Positions 21,486-36,177 of a stretch of 64,000 nt of DNA are shown here, in pieces. The notes below the pieces were generated by a model. That model did not search any database, had not been told where the DNA came from, and saw only the letters and a list, made by a program, of their open reading frames with translations. How positions within the stretch are numbered: the stretch's first letter is position 1; each line of letters begins with the position of its first letter. A program made the position numbers and the translations under genes. Source of the stretch: Brachycybe producta (lineage: Eukaryota > Arthropoda > Diplopoda > Playtdesmida > Andrognathidae); assembly GCA_036925085.1 (NCBI GenBank), contig JAUPFP010000027.1, positions 2,717,501 to 2,781,500 of the forward strand, read 5' to 3'.

Positions 21486-23608
21486 ATCGAAGTGCGAAAA
21501 AGAAGAGGATTCTAAGACGGGAGATTCTCCCCGGAAAAAGACGACAGCTCGAATAACAAAAAATACACACAGAAAAACAAAATTACAGCCGTAAACGTCT
21601 ATTAGAACACTTGAAGTTGAAAATTAATGGAGGAATTAAAAGAACAGCGGCTAAAAAAACACATGTGACACCGACAGAAATGAAACCGACTCAACCGTCA
21701 TCATCATTACCATACAAAACTCAATCCAGTGACGTACATAAAAAACTGCGTACAAGTGACGTCCACAAAACAAGCGAATACACACACAAAAAAGTGAAGA
21801 CGTCATTAAAAACTTACGCATGGAACACAAAAATGTGACGACGTCAACGTAGAACAAACCGTTTTCAACGACTTGTTCAGCTGTGTGACGTCACGTTCAT
21901 ATATTTGTACTAACGTGACGGTACATCGCTAGAAAAATCGATGAATAATGGAATGTTGAAAATCTCGTTAAAAATGATAACGCCATACTGTTATCATGTA
22001 CATCGATGTAAAAAAATACATCAAACTTTAAATATAAATCGATATTTTATAAATTATCGAAAGTTTACTCTGAATTTTTTTTTCCGACAGTTTTTACAAA
22101 TTTATTTCTTTTCAATAGTTTTAGCTTCGTTGAGGACAAAATCTTATTTTCGATCTGTAAACAGTAAAAAAAAAATCCCCCCCCCCCAGCTAAGATCGAT
22201 ACAAATCGCCTTATGGATCAGACTTTATCGATTAAAAATCTGCTTTTCTATACTTTAAGATGGTCAAGAATAAAACGCGGAAACATAACGCAGAACAGCG
22301 TGTTTCCATGCACTTCTGTTTCTGTGAAATTCTGTCTTACCCCTTCCCCCCCCCCCCCCCCATTGCGCGGTAGCATTTAGTAAAAACGAAAAACAAACTT
22401 ATTGATTAAGAAAGGCCAACAATTAATGATACAAATGTTTGTTTTTTTCTTTACTTGCGTCTAATTCAGATAGAATTAACGAAAAAAAAATTAAAAAAAT
22501 GTACTTGGCATGTGAACGACTTGTATAATATATTGTTGTAATAACATTAAAAAATGACACTTGCACATTAACTATATGATAATTTTTTTAAAAAACCCAA
22601 TTTTATAACTCCTCTAGAGGATAATTAACTACTGCAATGACGGTTCTTTGTTTAGTTACAAAATTTATCATTTCGTCAGTTAAGAAGTGATACCACATTA
22701 AATTTATGATGCTTTTGGTATAAAAAAATCAGAATAGTCCCATCTTTCTGGACAAAAAAAAATTGAATTTAAGATATTGACTAGCAGAGACAACTGGTAG
22801 ACGAGTTCAAATCCGTTTGATGAGACTTCGCAAAATTTTTTGGAAACAAAGTTATTTGCAATGTCACGTACATAACAATTATATTAAATAGGGCTTTAAA
22901 AAAAACGTTCAAATAATTTCATTAGCAAAAATGTGCATAATACAACCTTAAATCCGTATTAAACGGTTTCTTGTTTCTCTTGTAAAAAAAAATATATTTC
23001 GTTATTCACATGGTACCACTTCTTAACCGACGACTTACTGGGGGGGGGGGGGGAAACCAATTTGAACACGATCTACGCCGCCGCCCCCAACCCCCCAAAA
23101 GCGCAAAATTTACTTTTGTTCTTGCAAACATCAAAATACTGAGCCAGCCGTGCTCGTTGATAAATGACAAAAAAGCTCTCGCCCTTAACAGCTGGCTTAT
23201 TTTCTCGTAACTGGAGATTCTCGAGCATGTGTTGTTTTGTGTTTATAATTGCAAAATACGAGTAACGCCATTCCCCCAGTCCAGACAAAACTTTTATGAA
23301 AAGAATAATACATCAAAGAGAGAGACGAATGATGAAGAAGAATGTGACATGAATTGAGAACGATAAATTCAAAGAAAAACAAAAAGAAAATCTGTGTATG
23401 GATGTACAGCGAAGAGTCCAAATCTTGTTAAAAATTAATTCCTCGTCACCTTTGAAATTTCTCAAATGAAATGAAATCGCATTATTTCAATTATACTAGT
23501 AGTACAACAACCTTTGCCCCCTCCCCCCTTCAATGTCAACCACTGCGATCACTAAATAAAACTTCCGCTTCCGTAACGTGTTTAAATCCTTCTCTAGCAG
23601 TCGTCCAA
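21486..23608. other. Spacer between phosphorylase gene 5' end and HP1 3' end
   Basis: It should contain the promoter of the minus-strand phosphorylase gene (just above 21485) and the 3' end of HP1 (below 23609). I see no TATA box or domain-bearing frame. There is a 16-C tract at about 22346-22361 and a 12-G tract at 23041-23052. TGACGT-type sites and CATCGAT motifs cluster at 21720-22010; these may be regulatory, but that is a guess. Confidence 0.45.
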
Positions 23609-25035
23609 TTATGATTCTCCGTCCTTTGCCTTCTCGTCCTCTTCGTCGTGATTGCTCGTGTGCCACGTCAGTCGTTCCTCGTAGAATTGGATTACAATCT
23701 GCGGACATTTCACGTTTGCTTGACGTGCAGGAACAAGATCCGCTTCATCGCTGCCCTTCCTGTCAAATAAAACAACACTTGAATGGAAAAATGGGTTTTG
23801 AATATTTTCTCACATTAACAAACACACAAAATCCAATCTTCTATTTTCTTAAAGGAGATTTATCTGAAGACTTAAAAAAACATTTCCAGCAGTTAAAAAA
23901 CAGGGCCCGTTTCAACCGTTTTTGGCCAAAAGCATTTAAAACTGGTATTAAGTTTATTATTTGGGGTTGGGGAGGAACCCCATAAAGAAATTAAGTTTTA
24001 TTTCAGATTCTTACTATTCCAGTTTTTAAGAGACTTGTATATCTTTTCAACTTTTGAACTAAATAGCTAAAATTCGAAAGCGCCACCTGGTATTAAATTT
24101 TATAAACAGCACCTTTTTCATCAACTTACCACTTGATAAGAAACATTAATTCACCACTCGAGTCGGTTGCACCTATGATCTTCTCCGGATCTAAACCTCG
24201 ATCGAAACCCCGAGGTCTGTTCTCATCCTGAAAATGGGAGAAAAAAAACACAGATAACAGTAAGTGAATCCAAACGCCCCTTAAGAGGACAAAATAAGGA
24301 GAGAAACGAACGTCTGCTGTCTTTTTCTTCTTTTTGACGGCTGCCGTATTATCTTCTAAACCGTTCTGTTTCCTTTTCTTATCTGGCGATGGATCGTTCT
24401 TCTTCTCGGCTTCTTTCTTTTTTCGGTTGTCTTCAAACTCTGCAATCAGATCGGGACAATCGAGATTGTCTTCCGGTTCCCAAGTGTTATCCTCACTTTA
24501 AAATGAGAAACGAATTTTAAAAAATCGCCATTTCTCTCTCTCTTTCTGTGGTTATTACTCACTCTGGATAACCTTTCCATTTTAGAAGATATTCGACTTT
24601 GCCTCCACGTATTCTCTTGTCAAGAACCTTTTCTACGCTGTATTCCTCTGTCTCCGACTTTTCGCTTCCGCCCGAATCTTTTTGCTTTTTCTTACCCATC
24701 GCCTGTAAAAACGAACGACAGTAAAAAAAAAAAGTCGATCGAAACGAAGAGTTGAGATCGATTCAAAACCGCTTTAGTTGAAATGAGAATTGTAAAGAAA
24801 ATTAACAAAAAAAAAAGGGGGGCGAAAAAAGAGTCGTATTTACAGAACGACATTAAAACTAGCTTCTTTTTTTCTTCTTCTTCGTTGTATTTTGTGGGTG
24901 GCCATTTTTTGATGTTGAGTTTCATCATTTGTAAAACAAAAAAAAAAAAATTGAGAGAAAAGTAAGAAAACGACCACTAACCGAATTTCTACTTTTCGAC
25001 TGTGGCGCACCATGTTCCGAGCTAGGTTTACTCAT
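23609..25035 (-). CDS. HP1: Heterochromatin protein 1 (CBX1/3/5 family)
   Basis: HP1 binds H3K9-methylated nucleosomes through its chromodomain and dimerises through its chromoshadow domain to build heterochromatin. Exons on the minus strand are 24982-25035, 24563-24702, 24312-24495, 24130-24227 and 23609-23759. They close in frame to 208 residues. The chromodomain (about residues 31-80) has [40 protein letters not shown] with the aromatic cage (Y, W, W), then [11 protein letters not shown] lysine-rich hinge ([18 protein letters not shown]) follows. The chromoshadow domain has [40 protein letters not shown] and [14 protein letters not shown]. The first coding exon supplies [18 protein letters not shown]; a second in-frame ATG (24699) starts [10 protein letters not shown] splice acceptor just before the first ATG implies an upstream non-coding exon toward hnRNP A/B. 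Length and layout match the family. Confidence 0.97.
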
Positions 25036-25261
25036 TCTTTCTGAAAATACGGTAAATACAACACACAAAAAAGAATGACAAAAACGAATCAAAACAAAAA
25101 AAGCAAACAATTGAAAGAAAGAACAACAATTAAGACACAAAAATATCATTGAAAATCGTTATTTCTTTGTTTTTCTTATACAAATAACGTAAGATGGTTT
25201 ATGAATGAATATAGCTAATCTACTAACTCCAATAATTCTGTTTTTTTTTAAAGAAAAAAAA

Positions 25262-25400
25262 ACTCGAGTGTTTTAGTAACTAGAATGTTAGCGTTAGTAT
25301 GTTGATATCTTCACAAAAATTTAAAATAAAGTTTACTTCAAATAAAGTTTCTCTTCGTTTTTCACCCGAAAGACAGAATAATAACCAAAATTTACGCTTT
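25262..25400. repeat. Family A element, short copy
   Basis: GAGTGTTTTAGTAACTAGAA starts the left arm, ATGTTGATATCTTCACAAAA follows, and the tail TTTCTCTTCGTTTTTCACCC plus GAAAGACAGAATAATAACC is intact. The right CTAGTTTCTAAAAC arm is missing. Confidence 0.6.
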
Positions 25401-26505
25401 TTTTTAGAAACACAATAAACGAAACACGTGCAATTCTCTACATTACCCTCTACTCTAAGAATTCGTGAAAGATTTGCCGCCAAAAAAAACCCACCTTCCC
25501 TACGAGATCAACTGCCCTCCCCCCCCCAATTTCAAGTCCTTTTCCCGGCAAAAAAAAACGGTCACGTGTTTCAGGTTTAATTAAAACCACAAAAGCTTGG
25601 AAACAGTGAATAAAATTTACAAAACGCTAATTATTAAATGGAAAAATAACTACTCATTCAATTTAACAACAGAATCAAATAATAAATCAGAAAAATTCCT
25701 CACTAAAAGAATGATTTTTGACAGATGGAATTCAATGTTAACCCCTCCCCCCCCCCCCCCCTCCCTCCAAAGAGAAATGCTAAAAAGAAAAGCTAAAAAG
25801 AAAAATGGAGGCGCCATTTTGAAAATCAGAGAAACAAAAAATAACCAAAAAACCGATTCAAAAAGTCTACAATTCTACAGAACAAAAGCTCAAAACGAAC
25901 GATATGTTAACAACTACAACTAATGCTAGATTGAACGTGAATAAACACGCTTTAAAATCATAAAATGTGACGGAAAAAGCCAAGAAAACAAACCATAAAC
26001 ACAGATGATATTTACCTAAAAATCAGCAATAGCCAAAGAGTGGCCCCCGAAAAACCAAATCTTGTCTAACGACGAGAACCTTGGGGGGAAAAAAAGAGGA
26101 GAGGACAAAGAAAACTCCTCCAAAAAGGCGACAAGATCTCTCTTTCATCCGGGTCCTTTTTCTACTGAAAGCGCTACACAATAAAATAGGATTCAGCTCC
26201 GAGTAACAAATAAACAACGAAATGGCAAAGAAAACAAATGACGCTTCGACTGCTCAGAGCAATCGGACTTACGATTCAGATACCACATTTGGCGCGAGAG
26301 AATAAAGAAGTACGAATAGCATCAGTAGTGACATCAACCGGCGTTTTGCCACAGTTTCATATATGTGGTAGAAAATATAGTTTTTACATCAAAAAGCAAG
26401 GTTCGCTCATATTACTAGCAGAAAACTTTGCAATCTATAATATAACACAGTATTTTTACTTAGAACTTTGACTCCAATTTTAATTTAGCTTATTGTAGCT
26501 GTATT

Positions 26506-26762
26506 CAGGGCCGTTTTATCTATTCGGCACGATAGGCACTGTGCATAGGGTTTACGAGCATTTAAAGGGCCTACGAAAATTTTACACAAACTTTAAAAAT
26601 ACAAATTAATTCTACAAAATTGATTTTAATCAATGTTGAAACGTATGACGCATAATTAGAAAGACATAATTAAATTTAAAAAAAAACTAGAATGTTAAAA
26701 GCAGAGAGACCTCTAAAATTAAGAGTGCCTATAGGACCTACGAAGGTTTTGAAACGGTCCTG
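26506..26762. repeat. hAT-like MITE (CAGGGCCGTTTTATC ends)
   Basis: The left end CAGGGCCGTTTTATC and the right end GAAACGGTCCTG are inverted repeats with CAG/CTG termini typical of hAT non-autonomous elements. No transposase frame is present. The superfamily assignment rests on the termini only. Confidence 0.65.
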
Positions 26763-26796
26763 TAGTAATTTGTAAAGAGCAAAACTAATAAACTAA

Positions 26797-27030
26797 TAAG
26801 TGTTCTAGAAACTAGAAAGATAGCTGCTCAATCACTTAAGAGGATATTGATAACTTTCAAAATAAACTTTTGATAGATAAAAATTAAAAAAAATATCGCC
26901 AGCTTAAAGGAGAGTCGTCTTCAAACTCACATAAAAAGCTTATTCTGAAAGAAATGAAACAAGAAGAAAAAAAAAATACCTGAACACATTTAACTTAAAT
27001 TTCTACATTTTGCATTTCTGAAAGAGATTG
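26797..27030. repeat. Family A foldback element
   Basis: GTGTTCTAGAAACTAGAAAG starts the left arm, then ATTGATAACTTTCAAAATAA and AACTTTTGATAGATAAAAAT. The inverted counterpart (AAAAAGCTTATTCTGAAAGA) is present, but the outer right arm has been lost. Confidence 0.65.
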
Positions 27031-27491
27031 CATCCCTAATCATAGTTTAAGAAGCGTTAATTGGCACTTAGAACCAATTTAAAATATTTTACAATGTTAC
27101 CTAAAAGTTCTTTTATAAATAGCTAAGCAAAGATCTAGCATCACCATCTGAAGAGCTATTTTCTCTACTACATATATCGGGTTCGATTTTTTTTTTGTCA
27201 TTGCGGCGGCCGCTACAAGCGCGTTATTTATAAAACTGACGTCGCACTAACTTGAATTCTAATTTCATTTTATTTCTGTTTCTTATTGTACATTGGTGAG
27301 TTGTTTTAAAAAATAAGCATGTGTTTGTATTTAATTAACTTTAGATATTTTTCTTAAAATCGTTTTTGATTTTGCGGCGCACTTATTTTTTTTTTTTTAA
27401 TATTTTTTCTTATCGCGGAAGGACACAACTCCCTCGCTTTGCTAAAAGCCGTTTCTCATCTGTTAATCGAGTCTCTTTTTTGAGGGGGAAT

Positions 27492-30288
<2,797 letters not shown>

Positions 30289-31606
30289 AACTTTTAAATA
30301 AAAGCCGAGGATTCTCTTTAACGAAGGTAAGGACGGGGGAAATACATAAATATCCGAAAAAGAAAGGGGGGGGGGGGTTAAAGTAAAAGCTCCTTCGATT
30401 GATTTTCCGATCTGGAGAAAGAGGGGAGGTTTGTTAGGTCTGCTTGTTTTTTGGTTTTTATTTGGCGACGACGATGAAGAGGCTAATCTTATTTGTTATA
30501 ACCCTTTTAATGTATATAGGTCAGTTGTGTGTAGCAAAATGAAGTTATTAAAGGAGAGGTAGAACTAAGAAAAGAAACCAGCCAGACAGACAGAGAAAAA
30601 GAAAGTAGCTTTTGCGAGGGAGTTACGATTAAATTGTGCTCTAAAAGGAAGACCTCGGTTCAGATCCAGAGAGAGAGACAGAGAGACTAAGGGTTAATTA
30701 TATTCAGCCAACCACCCAGCTACTTCAATTCAGCTTTCTTCTTGTCAACATCCGACGAAGGGTCTCCACAGCCAGAGAATCTCTCGTGTACGATATTAAG
30801 GCAGATTACGACCACGAGTTGTTAAAACCACCTTTATGAAAGCTACAAATAATGAAAAGATAAAATGTTAAAACATGTTTTCAAATAAGAAAAAAAAAAG
30901 GCGTTAATTAAAGAGAGTCCAGGCTTTTAGTTTAAAAACAATGGTTTTTTTAGTATATATTATTAATTTTATGGTAAACAGTTTTTATTTAAAACTGAAA
31001 GGAAAAATATTTGATCGTAAGCAAGTTTTCTTATTTTTCGTTTTCTTTTTTGTAATGTTCGTACAATTATATATTTCAGTAATTTCTAGCAAGTCTCGAC
31101 ACAACTTATGAAATTTTTGTTGCAAGATTTTCAAACTTTTCTTTTTTCGTTGTTTCTTTTTCTTGCAAGAAAAAAGTAGCAGCAATTTTTGGTTTCCCCT
31201 TTTTGTATTTTGTATTATGTTGTATAGGTTTCTAGTTGAATCTTGCAAATTGAGCATTTTTTAAAAAAAAAAAAAATACTGATTTCCATTAGAATTTTTT
31301 TTGTCCCCTTCTTGCAAAAAGGGAGGGAGGGGGGGTTAGTTCATTCATATTAGGAATTTAAAACACCTTTCAAATTTTGTTTGTCATGGTCATTCATCCC
31401 CCTTTTATAAATATATATATATATTTCTGTATATGTATGTTAGTTTTCTCTTTTCATTGTCTCGATCACAAATTGTCAGTGTAATATTATCTGAATCATA
31501 ATAATAATAAACATGTCTTCTCAGTAAAAAGTAAGTTGGTGGGGGAGAAAGAGAGGAAAGCAAGATTGGGGGAAAGAAAAGGTAAAAAAAAAAGTACGTT
31601 TGATTT

Positions 31607-31881
31607 CAGGGGCGGACTTGGATTCTCACAAAGCATTAGGGCATTTTCTTGTTATGGCCACTTTTGAGGGCGTTATAAGTTTAACAATAGAAAATATTAC
31701 GAAAGTAAATGGCCCGTTTTTATAAAGATAAAAAGGCAACTAGAACGATATTTGAAGATAAATTTTTGCTAGTTTCGCACATTTTTTAAAGAAATGTTCT
31801 CGCTACACTCGTTGAAAGTTAGTGCAAATGTGAAAATAGAAATAATTTTGAGCGGTAAAATTATCTCCCAGTCCGCCCCTG
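31607..31881. repeat. hAT-like MITE (CAGGGGCGGACTTGG ends)
   Basis: The left end CAGGGGCGGACTTGG and the right end CCCAGTCCGCCCCTG are near-perfect inverted repeats; such CAGGGGCGG termini are common in hAT-derived MITEs. The interior is AT-rich with no coding capacity. A second element with similar ends lies at 52683-52880. Confidence 0.8.
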
Positions 31882-33410
31882 ATTTATTTATTTGAGATAT
31901 AATTAATTTAGTATTGGGCGGGGGAGAATTGTTGATTGTTTTTATTCAGGATATAAATTTCAGAGAAAGAAAGGAAAAGTTTCCAGAGAAAGAAAAATAT
32001 TAATGGGTGTTGAAGTGAGTGTCAGTGAGGGAGGCAGGCATTCATTCATTCAGGCAGGCAGGCAGTTATAATAAGCCCTGTGTGTGTTGTGTGTACTTAT
32101 AGACTGTAAGAGAAATGCAGGTTAGTATGGAAACCACTATTTTATGTAGTTAATTATTACTTTCTCTTTGTGCATTTATATATATGTAAATAATTTGGGG
32201 GTGGGAGGAGGAGGAGGAGGATAAAAAAATGTAGGCCTTATTTTACATATGTGTCAGTGTGTGTGTGTGTGTGTGCATGGTCTGATTTGATATGTTTTTG
32301 GCATTTGGGTAAATTTCTACTTAGACTTTTGAAAAGAAAAATCTTATTTTGCATGGTGCTGGTTTTATATTTTTTTTTGTTTGTTTCTGTCATTTTAATT
32401 TCAAAGAGTTGCTGCTAAAAGCTATCTATGGCTGCATGGGGGATAAATTATGTTCTCGAAATGAAATGGTTCAGCATCTTAACAAACTTAAAAGTAAAAT
32501 CTCAAATTCAAGTTCTTAAGTGTAAACGGGGGGGGGGGGGAGGGGTCCCTAAAACTCTTCTCATTAAGTGTTGGTTTTGAAACTTCAGAATAACCGGAGA
32601 TCAAAAACCAAAGTCTTCATAAAAGCACCTTTACGGTAAATAGTGCCCTTTCTGAACTTGATGAACCCCCTTTAACTTCCATGTGAAGCACTTTTGGTTT
32701 AAAGTCTAAACGAAACAGTTTATTTGGATGTTGGACCATGTACACGTTTGAGTTGGAGAAAAAGTCGTCGTCTCTTACCGTGTATCTATGACGGTGCGTT
32801 CGAAATTTCTTGGTCTAATGATGTTTCATTTTTTTCCCCCCACGTTTTTCTCCACCTTGTAGGTACCAGAGGCACCAGTACAACACCAGCATCAAATCAG
32901 TCAAACTATTCCGTGTGGAAAAGTAACGCTGGATGCAAAGACGAACTTCAAGACGATTCACTTCAGTATCAAGAATTCTAAATGTGAATCTTAACAGTTT
33001 TTCTTTCAAAAAAAGTTGAAACTTATTCCTTTATCTCAATTGTCTTTTTTTTTTAGTACAATTACCGTTTTTACTTTTTGTTTGTTTGTGTAATTTTAAC
33101 GTCAAAATAAACAACTTTTTTAATACGTTTTTGTATTTTTACTTTATTCTTTTAGATTCTTTTCTCTCGTTTTGGAACAATTTCCCCCATCATCAATCAT
33201 TTTTTTTTTCGATTTTTTGTGAAATCTTACTGTAATCTTTTTTTCTTTACTTTCGTCTGTTCGTAAAAAAAAAAAACCGTTTACTAATAATAAATTTGAC
33301 GTTATGAAGTAGAACATTTGTAAATGTTACATTTTTGTAAATAAAAAACAAGTCATTCCACACAAACGTATGATCTTGAAAGTGTATAAACATACATTTA
33401 GTTATTAAGG

Positions 33411-33693
33411 AGAGATGGGCAAAAATACTCCTCGAATATTAGAAGTATTCGGAGATTCCAGATCTCGAAAAACTTAAATTCGATTACCTCGAATATTTTT
33501 GCTGAGTTTCGTCTTGTTTTATTTCGTTTACGGTTAAACTCGAGTGTAATTAGTGCTATTTTATTTACTTATTAAGGAATAAATGGAAAAGTAGTTCCAT
33601 AAAAATGGTCTTATTTTCAATTGTTAAACTTCAAATAACTATTCGAGGATTTAGTTAATATTCAAATTCATGAAAAGTTATTTGCCCATCTCT
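33411..33693. repeat. hAT-like MITE (AGAGATGGGCAAA ends)
   Basis: The inverted termini are AGAGATGGGCAAA on the left and TTTGCCCATCTCT on the right. AGAGATGGGCAAA is a widespread hAT terminal motif. Flanks are TTATTAAGG and ATTATTAAAC, too diverged or offset to claim a clean 8-bp target duplication. Confidence 0.75.
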
Positions 33694-33739
33694 ATTATTA
33701 AACTAATTTATCTTTCAGAGGAATAAAATTTAAAACTAC

Positions 33740-33970
33740 GATTGTTTTAGAAACATGTTGTGTTCACAGTGTATATTTTCTTATCTTAAAATAAGCTTTG
33801 TATGTCAATATATTGCAAATGACCCAACTTAAGATTATATATTTTGCAAATAAAAACTTTATTTAAGATAAAACATGAAAATAGTATTAAGTGATTAAGC
33901 TACTTCTAGTTTCAGAAAACATCTTAAGTTATTCAGTCACTCTTCTAGTTTCTAAAACATTATTTTCAAA
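33740..33970. repeat. Family A foldback element
   Basis: TTGTTTTAGAAACATGTTGT starts a weak left arm. TTAAAATAAGCTTTGTATGT and AACATGAAAATAGTATTAAG follow, and the right side carries GCTACTTCTAGTTTCAGAAA and CTCTTCTAGTTTCTAAAAC. Confidence 0.6.
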
Positions 33971-34038
33971 ATACAGAAGCAAACATTAAAAACTAGAAGG
34001 GCAGCACAATTAAGAGGTTAATATGAGTGGCAACTAAG

Positions 34039-35093
34039 TCACTGGTGGCAAAGAAGTCGCATGATATTTAACTCTTCTAGTTTCTTTCTAACGATATCGT
34101 TCCATCCTTTGTTTGCTGCAGGATTAATGGGACTGGGATGCATTAGGAATTCAACGTTAACATGATCGACACCTTCTCGCTTTAGAGCTCCTTTGGCGCG
34201 GTCGCAAGTGTATCTACCGATTGCAATCACCGTTTTAGTCTGAAACAATTTCACCGTTTCACACAGATACTTATCACAAATCCTTTCCAGTTCCTTCCGT
34301 TCGACAATGGAAATCGAAGGTGGAGTCACATTCTTTCCACTTTCTGACATGAAGATCAGAGGACAGTAATTGTGCACGAAACAGTGACGGAAGAAAACGT
34401 CTGGAGTACCGCAAACATCCTTGAACAGATTCCAGAATCTCTGTCCACTCACCTATCGACACACAACATAACTTAATAACGACAGAAAACACAGACACTC
34501 ACTCAATCGTGTCCGCCATACTTCGCTTCTGCGGCAATCGAACCCCTGAATCTGTCTCTGAGGATGTTCTTTTGGCGGTTTCATAACAACGCCTTCGATG
34601 TCCAACCATGTCTTGACCAGATTCACTTGACCAAAAGGAACCTACAGAAGAGAACACAGTTTAAATCTTGTTCAAATAAGAAGATAAAAGAGGGCTCTTG
34701 AGACCTTACTCCTGTCTGAGCCATTCCAAAAGGTCCAGGATTCATCCCCAAAAAGAGGTATTGTTTGATACTGTTACCGTACCGACAAACGTATCGACAA
34801 TGAGGATCGGATGCGTAACGCAGAGGATTATAGATATGAGTGATTGGATCGTGAAATGTGATCGTTTCGAGCTCTTCACATTGCCTTTGCTCTAATAAGA
34901 TTAACTCGCGTGAAATGTCACCGGTATCACGAGAGTCACACATAGAAGAAGATGAAGATGAAATGCGTGAATTAAGAAGGAATGTACTAGGATGATGTTC
35001 CTGAGAAGAATCCTGAATTTGACCGCAGCCGGTTTTACGCCTTTTAACTGTCAAATCTAAAGCTTGCTGTGGATATTCGGATTGTTGTTGCAT
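34039..35093 (-). CDS. SMUG1: SMUG1 single-strand-selective uracil-DNA glycosylase
   Basis: SMUG1 removes uracil and 5-hydroxymethyluracil from DNA to start base excision repair in the nucleus. Three exons on the minus strand, 34710-35093, 34522-34641 and 34039-34452, all join at phase 0 and give 305 residues. Motif 1 is LGMNPGPFGMAQTG (active-site Asn and uracil pocket) with VPFGQVNLVKTWL after it. Then come CRRSEVSGQRFWNLF, VFFRHCFVHNYCPL and motif 2 HPSPINPAANKGW with its catalytic His and the DNA-intercalating loop. All these match vertebrate SMUG1 in order and spacing. The N-terminus is longer than in human SMUG1 (~270 residues) by a low-complexity, serine-rich segment containing a basic patch (TVKRRKTG), perhaps a nuclear-localisation signal. 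The gene is divergent from LMAN1 and lies close to the HP1/hnRNP A pair, as in vertebrates. Confidence 0.96.
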
Positions 35094-36177
35094 CTTAATT
35101 AAGTTATTGTTCAGTCCTTTAGACCTATTAGAATAAATAGTTTTAATGGGAATGGTCCAGGAGCATTGAAAGGTCCTTTTTCATCAAAGTAAATCAACGC
35201 AGGAATAGGCCTCAAAGGGCCAGTAAATGAAATCCAAACTGGAGGGAGGAATTTGCAAGATCGCCACATCGATTACTCGCTGCTACTATCGATAATTAAA
35301 CTAAATCGAATCGATCGATCGATATTTCAATCGTGTCCTGGTTTTTTCCCCTCTTTATGGTTGCATTCTAAAACTATTAGGTTGTTTTTAAATAAAAAAT
35401 AGCCTCAAATACACCTCACTCATAGATGTTACAAGTTACACGTCATGAAATTTCATTGAACCAAGATAAATAAATACAGGTAATAAAACTTCATATTAGA
35501 ATAAAACGTCATTCGTGAGTGGGCATTCATTTTATAACCTCTCTTAAAGGATCTCAATTTCTCTTACCTCCTATTTATTTATTTATTTCTCTTTATAATG
35601 GTGACTCTCTTCTACAAAACCGTCCATCGTTTGTATGTTCATTGAATTGAAGTGTACTGTATAATTAAGAATGTAGCTCTAAATAGAAGTGGCTCCATCT
35701 ATCGACCACATTAAGTTCTTACGCAGAGAATGCTTCCTTATACATGGGCTCAGCGTAAGAAGCTTGTGACGTCATACGGGTTTATGTAAAATTTAAGATT
35801 GTGTCGTTTTTTACTTTCAGAAAAGAGATAATATCAAACGATTTCAAGAGTTTAAACAAAAGGGTTTTTATCAAGACGGTTTTATTAAGACAAAATGATA
35901 CAAACCTAAATTTTTTGGCAACCCATCTGACGTCATAATTTTGAGAGATATATAATAAGTTGAGCTACCTGCATATGGTTATCTTGGAGTTTATATGATA
36001 CTGTGTGAGTTGTATTAGAGGCTATTTTCAAATAAATGTGGTAGTGATTTTCAAATGCACCCTGTCTGACTGACTCTGTCTTGTGTCCATTTGGAAATTG
36101 GCATCGGTGTCAATTTCTCAGGTTTTTAAACTTTTTTTTTCCCCTTTCGGAAAAGAAGTAGAAAAAGAATAAGAAAA
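35094..36177. promoter_or_regulatory. Divergent intergenic region, SMUG1/LMAN1
   Basis: About 1.1 kb separates the two start codons. No TATA box is obvious. A cluster of ATCGAT motifs (35286-35332) lies nearer SMUG1. Fragments of foldback family C (AATGTAGCTCTAAATAGAAG near 35668 and AAGTTGAGCTACCTGCATAT near 35956) occupy the middle. Confidence 0.5.

Larger units (their letters stand above)
25036..27491. promoter_or_regulatory. Intergenic region between divergent HP1 and hnRNP A/B
   Basis: The two start codons are about 2.46 kb apart in head-to-head orientation, and the acceptor TTTTCAG|AAAGAATG shows that HP1 has an upstream 5'-UTR exon in here. The first base of the hnRNP leader could not be fixed; 27366-27491 is probably leader. 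A NotI-type GCGGCCGC lies at about 27206. A family A repeat, a hAT-like MITE and a 15-C tract (25747-25761) also lie here. Shared regulation is inferred from vertebrate CBX/HNRNPA pairs. Confidence 0.55.
30289..34038. other. hnRNP 3' region and spacer to SMUG1 3' end
   Basis: A 3' UTR probably runs from 30289 to an AATAAA cluster near 31505 (AATAATAATAAACATG). A second AATAAA lies near 33110. Microsatellites (CAGG near 32050-32065, GT near 32255-32276), a poly-G tract (32528-32540) and repeats listed separately fill the rest. An 85-codon frame at 32724-32981 has no recognisable domain and is not called a gene. Confidence 0.5.

Noticed and set aside
32724..32981. 85-codon frame downstream of hnRNP A/B
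   Set aside because: No domain, no splice support, and it lies in a 3' UTR/spacer with a poly-G tract and microsatellites nearby; it is not supportable as a gene.
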